Source: a virus
Reading direction: 5' to 3' (one strand)
IMG/VR virus record: IMGVR_UViG_3300036715_000093
Coordinates: 1-34,333 of that record
DNA: 34,333 nt
Positions 21,378 through 28,910 of the stretch are shown here, one piece after another (the stretch's first letter is position 1; every line of letters starts with the position of its first letter). The position numbers and the translations under genes are program-made. Below the pieces are notes generated by a model that saw only the letters and a program-made list of their open reading frames with translations, was not told the DNA's origin and searched no databases.

Positions 21378-21851
21378 ATGGAGTACGCTGAAGTTCGTAA
21401 CAAAATAAAATCGGGTGACCTGCTCGCGTGGGCAGGCACCTGTTTTCAGTGTCGCATCGTGCGTGCGTTCACCAATTCGACCTACTCTCATGTGGGCGTA
21501 GCATGGGTGATTGGCGGTCGCGTGTTCGTGCTAGAAGCGGTTACATCGGGCGTCAGAATCTACCCACTATCGCGCGAAACCCCATTTTACTGGCAACCTA
21601 CTGGTGCCTTATGGAATGACGCGGCTGAATCATTTGCCCTGAAACACGTCGGAGACAAGTACAGCCGTCTCGACGCAATTAAGGCGTTTTTGCACATGCC
21701 AATCAAAAACGATGTGTGGCAATGTGCCGAATTTGCCCAAGCTGTTCTGAGTCTGGCGGGCGTCAAGCTAAATTGTGACGCAACGCCGGAAGAAGTGATG
21801 AAGACCGCCGCGCGAGTCTGTGACGCTGGTTTGGTTTTGGTTGATAGTTAA
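21378..21851 (+). CDS. YiiX/YebB-like papain-fold (NlpC/P60 superfamily) hydrolase
   Basis: ATG 21378 has GGAG nine bases upstream; a TTG at 21363 would be too early for that site. The 157-residue protein shows the circularly permuted NlpC/P60 layout: KSGDLLAW near the start, His38 in TYSHVGVAW, a strand VFVLEAV, and the likely nucleophile Cys116 in WQCAEFAQAVL, matching the 'CSE' helix of YiiX-type enzymes. Members cleave amide or thioester bonds; in phages they are usually annotated only as hydrolase-like. Location at the front of the lysis cassette suggests action on peptidoglycan or a lipid/protein amide, but no signal peptide is present. Preceded by a 93-base gap in which nothing was recognised. 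Confidence 0.68.
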   Translation: MEYAEVRNKIKSGDLLAWAGTCFQCRIVRAFTNSTYSHVGVAWVIGGRVFVLEAVTSGVRIYPLSRETPFYWQPTGALWNDAAESFALKHVGDKYSRLDAIKAFLHMPIKNDVWQCAEFAQAVLSLAGVKLNCDATPEEVMKTAARVCDAGLVLVDS

Positions 21852-21876
21852 GTCATTGCTGATTGATCTTTATAGG
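21848..21876 (+). promoter_or_regulatory. Dyad element with weak promoter, before the lysis membrane-protein gene
   Basis: TAAGTCA-TTGC-TGATTGA (21849-21866) matches the recurring pattern at 12 of 14 positions. A TTAAGT (21848-21853) and TATAGG (21871-21876) are 17 bases apart and could be weak -35/-10 boxes. If transcription starts near 21883, translation of the next gene would have to begin at ATG 21920 rather than 21890. Confidence 0.45.
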
Positions 21877-21889
21877 AAAAGCGTTTATC

Positions 21890-22288
21890 ATGTTGGCAAC
21901 TTACCGCAACGAGAATCAGATGACTGAGAAAGACTGTGACTCCTGTCACCATGCGAAAGAAAGTGACGCGCTGAATGGTCAAATTGATATTTTGCAAGGC
22001 GACATCAGTGACATCAAGAGCAGCATGGGAAAGATTGCCGATGCAGTCACGCGTCTTGCGGTGCTGGAAGAAAAGCACCAAACGACAGTCTTGGCGATGG
22101 AACGCATCATGACGCGTATCGAGCGCGATGAAAATCGAATTGGCGAACTCGAAAAGGCGCATATCAGGCAAGAAACGGCATTTGAAGCCTACGCAAGGGC
22201 AGTCAAGATGGCCTGGGCAGTTCTCGGCGCTGGCGTGCTGTATATGGGCAGTAACTTGATTCACATTGTTACTGGAGCGAAGCCGTAA
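21890..22288 (+). CDS. Coiled-coil protein with C-terminal membrane segment, lysis cassette
   Basis: The product is 132 residues from ATG 21890 (AGGAAAA nine bases upstream) or 122 from ATG 21920 (GAGA five bases upstream). It has a CDSCHH cysteine/histidine cluster near the N-terminus, a long heptad-containing helix (ILQGDISDIKSSMGKIADAV to RIGELEKAHIR), and one C-terminal hydrophobic segment (MAWAVLGAGVLYMGSNLIHIV). This topology resembles XhlA-type haemolysin-like or holin-accessory proteins found beside endolysins. Its stop overlaps the endolysin start (TAATG). The exact family is not recognised; a lysis role is inferred from position. Confidence 0.65.
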   Translation: MLATYRNENQMTEKDCDSCHHAKESDALNGQIDILQGDISDIKSSMGKIADAVTRLAVLEEKHQTTVLAMERIMTRIERDENRIGELEKAHIRQETAFEAYARAVKMAWAVLGAGVLYMGSNLIHIVTGAKP

Positions 22289-22707
22289 TGATTACCGTCG
22301 CAGAATATTACATGGGTCGCGATGTCCAGTTCAGTAACGAGCTGACTGCCGAGCTTCGAGCCAATGCCGAAGAGACAGTTAAGCGCACCAATGCCTTGAT
22401 AGCTGCGCTTGAATCTGATGGCATTGACGTTTCTGTAAACCCGATCACCAAGTCTCAATTGACGAGCGGCTGGCGTCCAAAAATTGTCAATCAGACGACC
22501 TTTGGCGCGGCGCTGTATTCAAACCACACAACCTGTCAGGCAAGCGACATATTTGATCCGCACGGCGACATCGACAATTGGTGCATGAATAATCAGACCA
22601 AGTTGGCCGATCTTGGGCTGTGGCTCGAACATCCAAGCAGCACAAAGGGATGGAGTCACGTTCAGATCGTGGCCCCACGCTCCGGTCATCGTGTGTTTTA
22701 TCCGTAA
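22288..22707 (+). CDS. Endolysin: M15-family zinc peptidase
   Basis: The 139-residue protein has the M15 fold signature: SGWRP at 60-64, SNHTTCQASDIFDP with zinc ligands His80 and Asp87, then LGLWLEHP with the likely catalytic Glu114, and GWSHVQ with third ligand His124. M15 phage endolysins cleave within the peptidoglycan stem peptide (L-alanyl-D-glutamate or DD-bonds). No signal peptide is present, so it needs a holin for export, consistent with membrane-protein genes on both sides. The TCQ in place of the usual G-x-A spacing near the second ligand is a modest deviation. Length is typical for small single-domain phage M15 enzymes. Confidence 0.85.
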   Translation: MITVAEYYMGRDVQFSNELTAELRANAEETVKRTNALIAALESDGIDVSVNPITKSQLTSGWRPKIVNQTTFGAALYSNHTTCQASDIFDPHGDIDNWCMNNQTKLADLGLWLEHPSSTKGWSHVQIVAPRSGHRVFYP

Positions 22708-22720
22708 AGGAAATGATGAA

Positions 22721-23167
22721 ATGGAATACTTCAAACTATTTTTTCAAGCCATGCGTTACGGCTCTCAACTTACTGACTCTGCCGTTTGGAAGAACCGTCA
22801 GCAGTCAGGCAACGCAATCATCGGCGTTCTCACGGTCGGCGCAGCCCTGCTCGCACACAAGGGAGTCGTACTTACGCACGAGGACATTGTTTCTATCGCT
22901 GGCGCTTTTTCCACTATTGGCTTCGTGTGGAATGGCTACCTCACCCTCGCAACCTCTAAATCTGTCGGGTTCGGAAAAGCAAGTGCAGATGCAGCCGAAG
23001 CCACTCAACAAATGCAGCCTGAGTCTATCGTTTCTACTGAAAACGGCGGAAAGGCGACAAATACAGAACCCGTTCGCAACAACGAGTCTGGACCCGGACA
23101 AGGACGAAGCGAACCAGACGCCTCCAGACCAGAATCAGTCTGGAGCAGCGGAACCATTATGGGGTGA
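22721..23167 (+). CDS. Holin-like two-TM membrane protein
   Basis: ATG 22721 gives 148 residues, with AAAGGAAA 14 to 21 bases upstream. An out-of-frame ATG at 22713 lies between. An amphipathic N-terminus is followed by VWKNRQQSGNAIIGVLTVGA (first membrane segment, about 30-46), a short loop, and IVSIAGAFSTIGFVWNGYLT (second segment, about 53-75) with a following ATSKSVG. The 'WKNRQ ... AT(S)xxVG' layout is typical of a widespread small phage membrane protein usually treated as a holin. The last 70 residues are hydrophilic, Pro/Gly/Ser-rich and overlap another long reading frame with a lipobox. It directly follows the M15 endolysin, supporting a lysis role. Confidence 0.72.
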   Translation: MEYFKLFFQAMRYGSQLTDSAVWKNRQQSGNAIIGVLTVGAALLAHKGVVLTHEDIVSIAGAFSTIGFVWNGYLTLATSKSVGFGKASADAAEATQQMQPESIVSTENGGKATNTEPVRNNESGPGQGRSEPDASRPESVWSSGTIMG

Positions 23168-23207
23168 ATTGTCCGGCCTGAATGTTTTTATCAAGTGCAT
23201 CAACTAA
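22887..23207 (+). CDS. Candidate embedded lipoprotein (Rz1-like o-spanin) in the +1 frame of the holin-like gene
   Basis: In the +1 frame relative to the holin-like gene there is a long open frame ending at 23207, 40 bases past the holin-like stop. The only plausible start is TTG 22887, with GAGG three bases before it, which is a short spacing. The product would be 106 residues: FLSLALFPLLASC, an uncharged signal with a perfect LASC lipobox, then a Ser/Pro/Gln-rich mature part. Embedding in another lysis gene in the +1 frame is the classic Rz/Rz1 arrangement. Against it: non-ATG start, no positive charges after the start, and the partner gene looks like a holin rather than Rz. Treat as a hypothesis. 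Confidence 0.35.
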   Translation: MFLSLALFPLLASCGMATSPSQPLNLSGSEKQVQMQPKPLNKCSLSLSFLLKTAERRQIQNPFATTSLDPDKDEANQTPPDQNQSGAAEPLWGELSGLNVFIKCIN

Positions 23208-23227
23208 CCACAACCAAGGAGCATCAC

Positions 23228-23470
23228 ATGAACTACCTGCTTTTGATCCAAACCATGATTTCTTCCATTCACGCCGTTGAGCAACTGATGCCTGAAAGCA
23301 CTGGCAAGCAAAAGTTTGACGCTGCCGTGACGCTGGTCGAGGCTGTCGTCGGCGACGTTCAGCCCATGATTCCGGCTCTGATGACGGTCGCCACGACCGT
23401 CGTGAATGGTCTGCGCTCCGCCGGCGTCTTTAAGGCCAATCCCACCAACGCCATTGCCGCGAAGCAATAA
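23228..23470 (+). CDS. Small conserved-looking phage protein after the lysis genes
   Basis: This 80-residue protein has a strong AAGGAG ribosome binding site (23216-23221) seven bases before ATG. It is mostly helical and moderately hydrophobic: an N-terminal LLLIQTMISSIHAVEQLMP helix, then FDAAVTLVEAVVGDVQPMIP and an amphipathic ALMTVATTVVNGL helix. It does not have a clear transmembrane segment. Codon use is GC-rich and C-ending, and the strong RBS suggests high expression. I do not know its function; proximity suggests a lysis or virion accessory role. Confidence 0.65.
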   Translation: MNYLLLIQTMISSIHAVEQLMPESTGKQKFDAAVTLVEAVVGDVQPMIPALMTVATTVVNGLRSAGVFKANPTNAIAAKQ

Positions 23471-23499
23471 ACAGCAGTAGTTCGACAGAAAGCAGGCTT

Positions 23500-23568
23500 A
23501 TGCTGCTTACGCTTGTTCTTACCGCCGGTGCCGCCCTTTCTTCGCCAGGGCTTGGTGTCGGTGCGTAG
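23500..23568 (+). CDS. Possible 22-residue hydrophobic mini-protein (or 5' end of a broken gene)
   Basis: ATG 23500 with AGCAGG three bases upstream opens a frame coding a single hydrophobic segment, ending at TAG 23566. The codons after the TAG continue with a protein-like AALRILTLDC, so an amber mutation in a roughly 33-codon gene is an alternative. Very short; coding status unproven. Confidence 0.25.
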   Translation: MLLTLVLTAGAALSSPGLGVGA

Positions 23569-23607
23569 GCGGCGCTTCGCATTTTGACACTCGATTGCTA
23601 AACTACA

Positions 23608-23754
23608 ATGCGACAAGAATTTGTTTTGTTTGCCGCCCAGCACGACCTGAATACGCAGCCAGCGGACTGCGTGTGCTGTGCCTACCAGGACAAGCACACC
23701 GAGCTGGCGTGGATAATTTGGCAATGGGTATGGAGATACCAGCGTGGCTCGTAA
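23608..23754 (+). CDS. Possible 48-residue small protein, Cys- and Trp-rich
   Basis: ATG 23608 opens a 48-codon frame with CVCCAYQDKH in the middle and a Trp-rich end (ELAWIIWQWVWRYQRGS). It stops two bases before the AAGGA ribosome binding site of the next gene, a spacing expected of a real upstream gene. No ribosome binding site precedes its own start, and TTGACA/TACAAT-like boxes that overlap its start are 14 bases apart, too close for a standard promoter. Function unknown. Confidence 0.35.
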   Translation: MRQEFVLFAAQHDLNTQPADCVCCAYQDKHTELAWIIWQWVWRYQRGS

Positions 23755-23769
23755 CAAGGAATTTGAATA

Positions 23770-24192
23770 ATGCCCATATTCTCGGTCACAAATAAAGCGT
23801 CTGGAAAAGAAGAGTATCGCTTTGAGGCTCAAAGCCTTACTGAGTTGGACTTGTTTCCATTCTCGTCGTTTGATTACGCCGAAGTTATCGACGCGCCGGC
23901 AGCGCAAACGCCCCAGCTCGTATACGGCGGGAGACGCATATTATCGAAACTGGAGTTTAGACGGCTATTCCCTGATGCAGCACGCCCTTATGTGGACGAA
24001 TTCAATGCTACGTTCGAATCTAGCACACTACTGACTGCAGATCAGAAGCGAGATATAAGATCGGGGCTAGAAGATTTCAAAGCGGCTTCTGAAATTAACC
24101 TGGATGATGCGTCCATCTCTCAGATTCTGTCGTTATATGTCGCTCTTGGTCTCATAACCAAGACAGATATGGAGACGATCCTAAATGGCTAA
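23770..24192 (+). CDS. Hypothetical phage protein preceding a virion-surface gene
   Basis: The 140-residue protein has an RBS AAGGA nine bases upstream. Its N-terminus (IFSVTNKASGKEEYRFEA) is beta-like. It is followed by a Pro/Ala hinge and a helical C-terminal domain (about 58-140) with ILSKLEFRRLFPDAARPYV, FNATFESSTLLTADQKRDI, SGLEDFKAA and YVALGLITKTDMETIL. This 'LEFRRLF..AE....D.FN' helical unit recurs in small phage proteins near fibre and surface genes, but I know no proven function. The stop overlaps the next ATG (8 bases), so the two are coupled and the protein may assist its large neighbour. Confidence 0.65.
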   Translation: MPIFSVTNKASGKEEYRFEAQSLTELDLFPFSSFDYAEVIDAPAAQTPQLVYGGRRILSKLEFRRLFPDAARPYVDEFNATFESSTLLTADQKRDIRSGLEDFKAASEINLDDASISQILSLYVALGLITKTDMETILNG

Positions 24193-26380
24193 CAAGTATC
24201 TCGACCATTATCTGTATGCCATCAACGCATCCTTTACTGGCTCTGTTTCTAACTATACCTTAACCGTGTCCTCGGTGACATCTGGTGTTATCGGTATTGG
24301 TTCGGCTGTAACTGGTGCCGGTGTGCCTGCAAATACATTCATTACGTCTCTTGGTACGGGGCAAGGAGGAACTGGAACCTATAACCTCAATAACTCGTTT
24401 ACCTTATCGAGCACGACACTGACAAGCACGAATGGCAATCCGAGTATAGCAATGCCTGCTTGGGGCGTTGCTCAAGATGGGGACGGCCTTGCTACGGGAA
24501 AGGCAACCCCTGCACTGGCTTCGTTGACCATAAATGCTGTAGCCGCCGCAGGGAATACCATAACCATTGCGGGGGTAACGCTGACTGCGGTTTCTTCCGG
24601 CGCCACGTCTACACAGTTTAACGTAGGATCAGACGTTAATACCCAGGCGACGAATATTGCGACCGCGCTTAATGCTGCAACTGGTGCGGTTGGTGCGAAT
24701 GTCTCGGCAACGCTCACGCAATTGCGCAACATTATATTTGCATCTGCAAGCGGATCAGTCGTTAATATCATGACCCGCCAGGGTAGCATCAACTCGAACT
24801 ACGCAAACAACAGTTATATGGCGATTTCTTCGTCAGGGTGGGGCACCGCGCCTACTGTAGTACAGTTTGCGGGCGGGGCATCCGGCGCGTGGGGGTGGCT
24901 ATTTAATACTTATGTCATGTGGCCAAGCGCCATTGCTGTTGCAACCTACGGATTATTCGGGGCAACACAACCTTTTCTTGGGGCGGTGTCCCCTGGAGAC
25001 AACGTTTATGTGCGCTCTAATAAAATTCTGTATTGCTACAACGCAAATTACTATTTAACCCCCCCGACAACTTTTAGCACGGCAGCGCTCCCGACAAATA
25101 TCATTTTTGATGATGGGACTAATGTTCCATCTTGGAATGCTGACGCGCCCGATCCAGTGTTCAGAGTTAATTGGTCGTCCGATACTAACCTAGCCAACTC
25201 ACTTTCCCTGATTGCTCACAAAGCTACAAGGATTATCGGGAAAGTAAATTCAACAGGGCTACCTAATTTACAATTTCATAACACAAACTCAGCTATTACG
25301 AATGGTACATATTTTGCATGGACTTTTTCGAATAATTGTTATGCGAAAGGAGTCGGGTTCTATAATGATTACCAAAGCAACACTGGCGCCTGGGCGCAAT
25401 TAGCCGTTTCCAACTCGGCAGATGCGGGTGCCGGTGTTATGTTTGAAGACATTTTTATGTCGTCCAGCAATACGTCCAATAACATATACGATTTGGGAAC
25501 TTCTTACTGCTCAGCAACGATCCGCAACCTTGTGTTTGACAATTCGGGGGCGACTGCACCGCACACAGGACTGATAAACTGTTCTAGTAATACAGCTAAT
25601 GATCTAGTCATTAATGGGATTAAGGTTATCAACAGCCTTGTAGGCTCTAAATCAATAAAAAGTTCTAGCGGTATAGGTACTGGCAATATCTTGATTATCA
25701 ATGCCGATCTTGGTAATGCTTTTGCGTTTGATCCAGTCGCATCAGCATATGCAAATGGTAATAATAATACCCTCTACCGAACTGTATCGATATTTTCTAG
25801 TGCTGCAACCAGAGATTTCCAAATAAACACCATACGCGGAAAGAGCGATTGGATTTCTGGGTTAGGATTCCCGACATTGAGCGCTACGTTGCTCGACGGG
25901 GTGACCCCGTGGAGCATTAAATTCCTCGCCAGCACAATTCCAGGCCAAACATCAACAGGTAGACCTCACTCTAGCCCACGCATATCGAAGATCAATTCGC
26001 TCGCCAATGGGGCAAGAACAATTACCCTGGAATATCTGCTAAACGACACCCTGTCTGGGATTGATACCAGCAATCTTTGGGCAGAGTTGACATACACCGA
26101 TACCAGTGGACGGGCCGTGTACTTAACGACTCGCCAGATTTTCCCTGCCTCAGCATTAACGCCATCGACGAACACTGGATGGTCTACGTGGAATGGGACC
26201 AAGGCGACGTGGATATCTGGCGGAACGATCAACTTTGACAGGTATAAATTCGTGCTAAGCACTTCAGCGGGGCATGACATGGCTTCTGGTTGCGAGATCA
26301 TTGCTCAGGTGCATATTGGGACATCAGTAACCAATGTGCAGCAAGTGCTGTTTATCGACCCCGATATGAGTCTTGCGTAA
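24185..26380 (+). CDS. Large beta-rich virion-surface / fibre-like protein
   Basis: This 731-residue protein has a widespread phage surface module at residues 14-80 (FTGSVSNYTLTVSSVTSGVI, VTGAGVPANTFITSLGTG, GTYNLNNSFTLSSTTL). A second module (about 108-232) resembles the insert in this phage's tail tube protein (NTITIAGVTLTAVSSGA ... ATNIATALNA ... FAGGASG). The middle (about 260-560) has many short Asn/Ser/Ile-rich strands and reads like a right-handed beta-helix. The C-terminal 120 residues form another beta domain. No catalytic lyase or hydrolase motif was recognised. The central coding DNA (about 25180-25800) is AT-rich relative to neighbours. It probably forms an extra tail or capsid appendage; the attachment point is unknown. 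Confidence 0.7.
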   Translation: MANKYLDHYLYAINASFTGSVSNYTLTVSSVTSGVIGIGSAVTGAGVPANTFITSLGTGQGGTGTYNLNNSFTLSSTTLTSTNGNPSIAMPAWGVAQDGDGLATGKATPALASLTINAVAAAGNTITIAGVTLTAVSSGATSTQFNVGSDVNTQATNIATALNAATGAVGANVSATLTQLRNIIFASASGSVVNIMTRQGSINSNYANNSYMAISSSGWGTAPTVVQFAGGASGAWGWLFNTYVMWPSAIAVATYGLFGATQPFLGAVSPGDNVYVRSNKILYCYNANYYLTPPTTFSTAALPTNIIFDDGTNVPSWNADAPDPVFRVNWSSDTNLANSLSLIAHKATRIIGKVNSTGLPNLQFHNTNSAITNGTYFAWTFSNNCYAKGVGFYNDYQSNTGAWAQLAVSNSADAGAGVMFEDIFMSSSNTSNNIYDLGTSYCSATIRNLVFDNSGATAPHTGLINCSSNTANDLVINGIKVINSLVGSKSIKSSSGIGTGNILIINADLGNAFAFDPVASAYANGNNNTLYRTVSIFSSAATRDFQINTIRGKSDWISGLGFPTLSATLLDGVTPWSIKFLASTIPGQTSTGRPHSSPRISKINSLANGARTITLEYLLNDTLSGIDTSNLWAELTYTDTSGRAVYLTTRQIFPASALTPSTNTGWSTWNGTKATWISGGTINFDRYKFVLSTSAGHDMASGCEIIAQVHIGTSVTNVQQVLFIDPDMSLA

Positions 26381-26781
26381 TGGCTAACGCTGTATTCGCC
26401 CCGATGAACTCTAGTTACGCGAACGCGCTATCAGTTCCAAGCACCAGGGGGCCATTTACTGTTGGAGGAGGGGTAGCTGTCTCAAACGGGCGTCTTCCTA
26501 CAGACTCTATTGGAAATTTTGCGTTGACACTAACCAATCTGGTAGTGGGTTCCGCAATATCCGTTGAGGCTTACAGCACGGGTCAGCAACTGTTCTTCGG
26601 GATTGCAGCAAGCGCGACGCAGCTCATAAATTTAGGGGTGTATCAATCCGGCGATCCGAAGAACGATCTACGGATCAAGATTCGCCAAGGATCAACTGCA
26701 CCTTACTATAAACCATACGAAACACGTCAGATGGCTACTATAGGATCAGCCAGTCTGTATATCGAACAACAACTTGATTAG
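26380..26781 (+). CDS. Small beta-rich structural partner protein
   Basis: ATG 26380 shares a base with the preceding stop (TAATG), giving 133 residues. Sequence is beta-rich: an N-terminal ANAVFAPMNSSYANALS, then FALTLTNLVVGSAISVEAYS and LRIKIRQGSTAPYYKPYETR. No signal peptide or membrane segment. It resembles the small proteins that follow large surface proteins in similar phage clusters. Function unknown; the tight coupling suggests a complex with the 731-residue protein upstream. Confidence 0.62.
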   Translation: MANAVFAPMNSSYANALSVPSTRGPFTVGGGVAVSNGRLPTDSIGNFALTLTNLVVGSAISVEAYSTGQQLFFGIAASATQLINLGVYQSGDPKNDLRIKIRQGSTAPYYKPYETRQMATIGSASLYIEQQLD

Positions 26782-26792
26782 GAGAAAACGTT

Positions 26793-28253
26793 ATGTCTAT
26801 AGCCGCAACAGATTTTAGCATATCAACAAGTGGAGACTTACGCAGTGTAGCAGGAACGTCCGTTTATTCGGTGCTCGATCTACATGCGTGGTTGCAATCT
26901 CTCGCTGGTAATCCGAACGTAACAGCCGACGATAACGTCTCTATCTTAGGTGCTGTACCATCGGAACTTGCTGGTAAGCGCAATACTCTCAGGCCGTCAG
27001 CGCTAACGCTCTTGAATGGCATTAACATTGACGACTTAACAAGCCAACGCTTTAACTTTGGTTCCATCGAGCAAGGAAGCGGGGCAGAACTATATACCGG
27101 CATCAATACCATCGGTTCTGGTCTGACTGGCCGTAGTCACTACGTTGTCCAGAACGGTGCCAAGTACAATTCTGGCACCAAGTGGTGGCCTGCCGGGCCG
27201 ATTAGGGCGTTGTTTAAGGTCAAGACGGCAGGCGCTCTAATCAACTCTGGCATTGTTACCGTACTATCCAGAGAGTGGGGTTATGCATTCAGCCACTTCG
27301 ACGTGGACTGTTCTGCCGGTTCCGAACAGGTTGCTGCATTGTCGGTGTCGGCTGACGGCAATATCTCCAGGCTTGTTGGAAATTATACTGGTGGCGCAAA
27401 TACCGTTACCTCTACAACGCCAGCGGGTGTTGTAACGCTTAACTTCGGCACGGTTACTAAAACATTAGGAAACGTGACCAAGCAATATAAAGGCACGATT
27501 TCTTGGACGGGCGCATTGCGACTGACTGAGGTGTATCAGGCTTTGCAGTGGGCTTGCCATGAAAACAGCACGGCCACGCTGAATGGTAAAGCGGGGTGGC
27601 AATATCGGAAATTGGATGCGGCCTATAATGATATCCAAGAAGCGCCATTTGGCAAGCTATCCGGCGGTAAGTTCTTCGTTGCTCAAGGGTGGTGGATAGA
27701 TGTGAATAGCCTGAACAGCGCGGATTTACAGGCGTACCAACTGATAAGCGACGATGGAACTCCCGTTGTACCACCAAATGTTATCTCGGTATCCGCCGGT
27801 AATTTGCTGGCCACTGACTATATCCTCATAGGTAAAGACAATGGCTCTGGCGGGTTTAGTACAACCACCGGCATCACAGGAACAGGAAGCGCCTCTAGCA
27901 CCACGCTAACGCTATCCGGCGCTCCTGCGGGTGATGTCGCTACTGGCGCAGGGTACATTCGCATTGCGAATAACCCGCATACCTATACCGGAATATCGGG
28001 CACAACCGTGTCTGGGCTGTCGCCCGCGATTCCGTCTGGTGGATACTCTGCGGCAGCGGTATGGTTCCCTTATATCGACAAGCAGACCTCGCAAACATCG
28101 GAATCGAGCGGGACATTTAACTATGTGGCCGATTTTACTGCGCGCGTCCGTGTTCGTAATGGCGGGGCATCGCCAATTGTGCCTTTCGAGACCACGTTCC
28201 CGGTAACTGTTACTGGCGGCTCGGTAAACGCTATTCGAAACGCTGACGTTTAA
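26793..28253 (+). CDS. Phage structural protein of the 'SIAATDFSI...LHAWLQ' type
   Basis: The 486-residue protein has RBS AGGAGA upstream of ATG 26793. Its opening (MSIAATDFSISTSGDLRSV, then YSVLDLHAWLQSLAG, ... LLNGINIDDLTSQRFNFGSI) matches a family of phage structural proteins common in diverse phages. Those share an N-terminal helix 'ysv..LH.WLq.laD' and an 'inG.niDd...q.l.dGsI' motif. The middle is a beta-sandwich-like region; residues 350-420 hold an IG-like beta unit (GTGSASSTTLTLSGAPAGD...). The C-terminus ends FPVTVTGGSVNAIRNADV. It is likely virion-exposed; the precise location in the particle is unknown. Confidence 0.7.
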   Translation: MSIAATDFSISTSGDLRSVAGTSVYSVLDLHAWLQSLAGNPNVTADDNVSILGAVPSELAGKRNTLRPSALTLLNGINIDDLTSQRFNFGSIEQGSGAELYTGINTIGSGLTGRSHYVVQNGAKYNSGTKWWPAGPIRALFKVKTAGALINSGIVTVLSREWGYAFSHFDVDCSAGSEQVAALSVSADGNISRLVGNYTGGANTVTSTTPAGVVTLNFGTVTKTLGNVTKQYKGTISWTGALRLTEVYQALQWACHENSTATLNGKAGWQYRKLDAAYNDIQEAPFGKLSGGKFFVAQGWWIDVNSLNSADLQAYQLISDDGTPVVPPNVISVSAGNLLATDYILIGKDNGSGGFSTTTGITGTGSASSTTLTLSGAPAGDVATGAGYIRIANNPHTYTGISGTTVSGLSPAIPSGGYSAAAVWFPYIDKQTSQTSESSGTFNYVADFTARVRVRNGGASPIVPFETTFPVTVTGGSVNAIRNADV

Positions 28254-28261
28254 GGCATAAA

Positions 28262-28642
28262 ATGTCTCTTACGGTAGACTTTGCGGGCCGGATAGTGCAT
28301 TCGGACGCCTCCATTACAGATATGGTGGCGTTTCACCTCGCGCTGCGCGATATTGAGGTTGGGGCAGATGCTATAATCTATCCCGCCATCCATACGTATA
28401 AAGAAGTCAGCCTGGGTGGCGGGGCGGTGTTCCCCGCCATTGCTTTTGTCAATGGATGGACGCTTCAATTTCCGGCGGGTAATTGGGTTATACGCGGTGG
28501 CAACTTGGACTGCGCGATCAACCCAGTACCAGGGGCATATATTGAACGCACACAATCTGCCGCATACGCAGTTACCAGTATTGGTGCTGGCGGAGCAACA
28601 CCTGCGGACATTGCCACAGCGGTGTGGGCGTACACACAATGA
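28262..28642 (+). CDS. Small structural partner protein
   Basis: The 126-residue protein follows the 486-residue structural gene by eight bases and overlaps the next gene by four (ATGA). It is beta-rich, with YKEVSLGGGAVFPAIAFVNG, TLQFPAGNWVIRGGNLD and a conserved-looking PVPGAYIERTQSAAYAVTS. It ends with a helix-like PADIATAVWAYTQ, a motif often found at the junction to a following baseplate-type helix. Proteins with this 'GGNLd....PVPG.YiE..QS.AYA' block occur downstream of the same large structural protein in other phages as I recall. Function unproven. Confidence 0.62.
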   Translation: MSLTVDFAGRIVHSDASITDMVAFHLALRDIEVGADAIIYPAIHTYKEVSLGGGAVFPAIAFVNGWTLQFPAGNWVIRGGNLDCAINPVPGAYIERTQSAAYAVTSIGAGGATPADIATAVWAYTQ

Positions 28643-28902
28643 GCGCGTGGACTAATCTGCTTGCAGCATCCAGCTTGGCCGCTGGCACGGCTTGGGATTT
28701 AATCACCCACCCGAGACTTGGTGGCGGAAGCATTCTGGTTCACGACGCTATTGGGACGATCAATGACATATCCGTCTCTGCTGTGGTAAATACTGATCCG
28801 ATAGTCGCCGTAACCAACGATACTTCGATATCCGCCATTTATTCCAGTGACGGCGCTATCGCTGCTTATGCGCCTGATGCACAATCTACCGCCATTATTT
28901 AG
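28639..28902 (+). CDS. Small hypothetical structural-cluster protein
   Basis: ATG 28639 overlaps the preceding stop by four bases (ATGA); a GTG at 28624 is also in frame but lies further inside the previous gene. The 87-residue protein opens with an Ala-rich amphipathic helix (TNLLAASSLAAGTAWDLI) followed by VHDAIGTINDISVSAVVNTD and Asp/Ser/Ile-rich strands. No known domain seen. It sits between a beta-rich partner protein and a BppU-like protein, so it is probably part of the same appendage. Confidence 0.55.
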   Translation: MSAWTNLLAASSLAAGTAWDLITHPRLGGGSILVHDAIGTINDISVSAVVNTDPIVAVTNDTSISAIYSSDGAIAAYAPDAQSTAII

Positions 28903-28910
28903 GAGCACTC

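Larger units (their letters stand above)
23471..23769. other. 299-base region with two short same-frame reading frames
   Basis: No full-size gene fits this gap between the 80-residue protein and the gene at 23770. One frame carries two short reading frames separated by stops: 23500-23568 (22 residues, hydrophobic MLLTLVLTAGAALSSPGLG) and, after a TAG, ten further codons (AALRILTLDC) to a TAA at 23599-23601, then 23608-23754. The GC-rich stretch 23528-23575 can also fold (GTGCCGCC at 23529-23536 against GGCGGCGC at 23568-23575, with GCCCT/AGGGC inside). It is either a decayed gene, a pair of mini-genes, or a structured RNA segment. Confidence 0.4.

Noticed and set aside
22620-22886. Extending the embedded lipoprotein frame upstream to 22620
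   Set aside because: This puts 90 residues before the signal sequence and overlaps the endolysin end; a lipoprotein signal must be N-terminal.
23584-23609. TTGACA ... TACAAT promoter before the 48-residue frame
   Set aside because: The spacer is only 14 bases and the -10 overlaps the proposed ATG.
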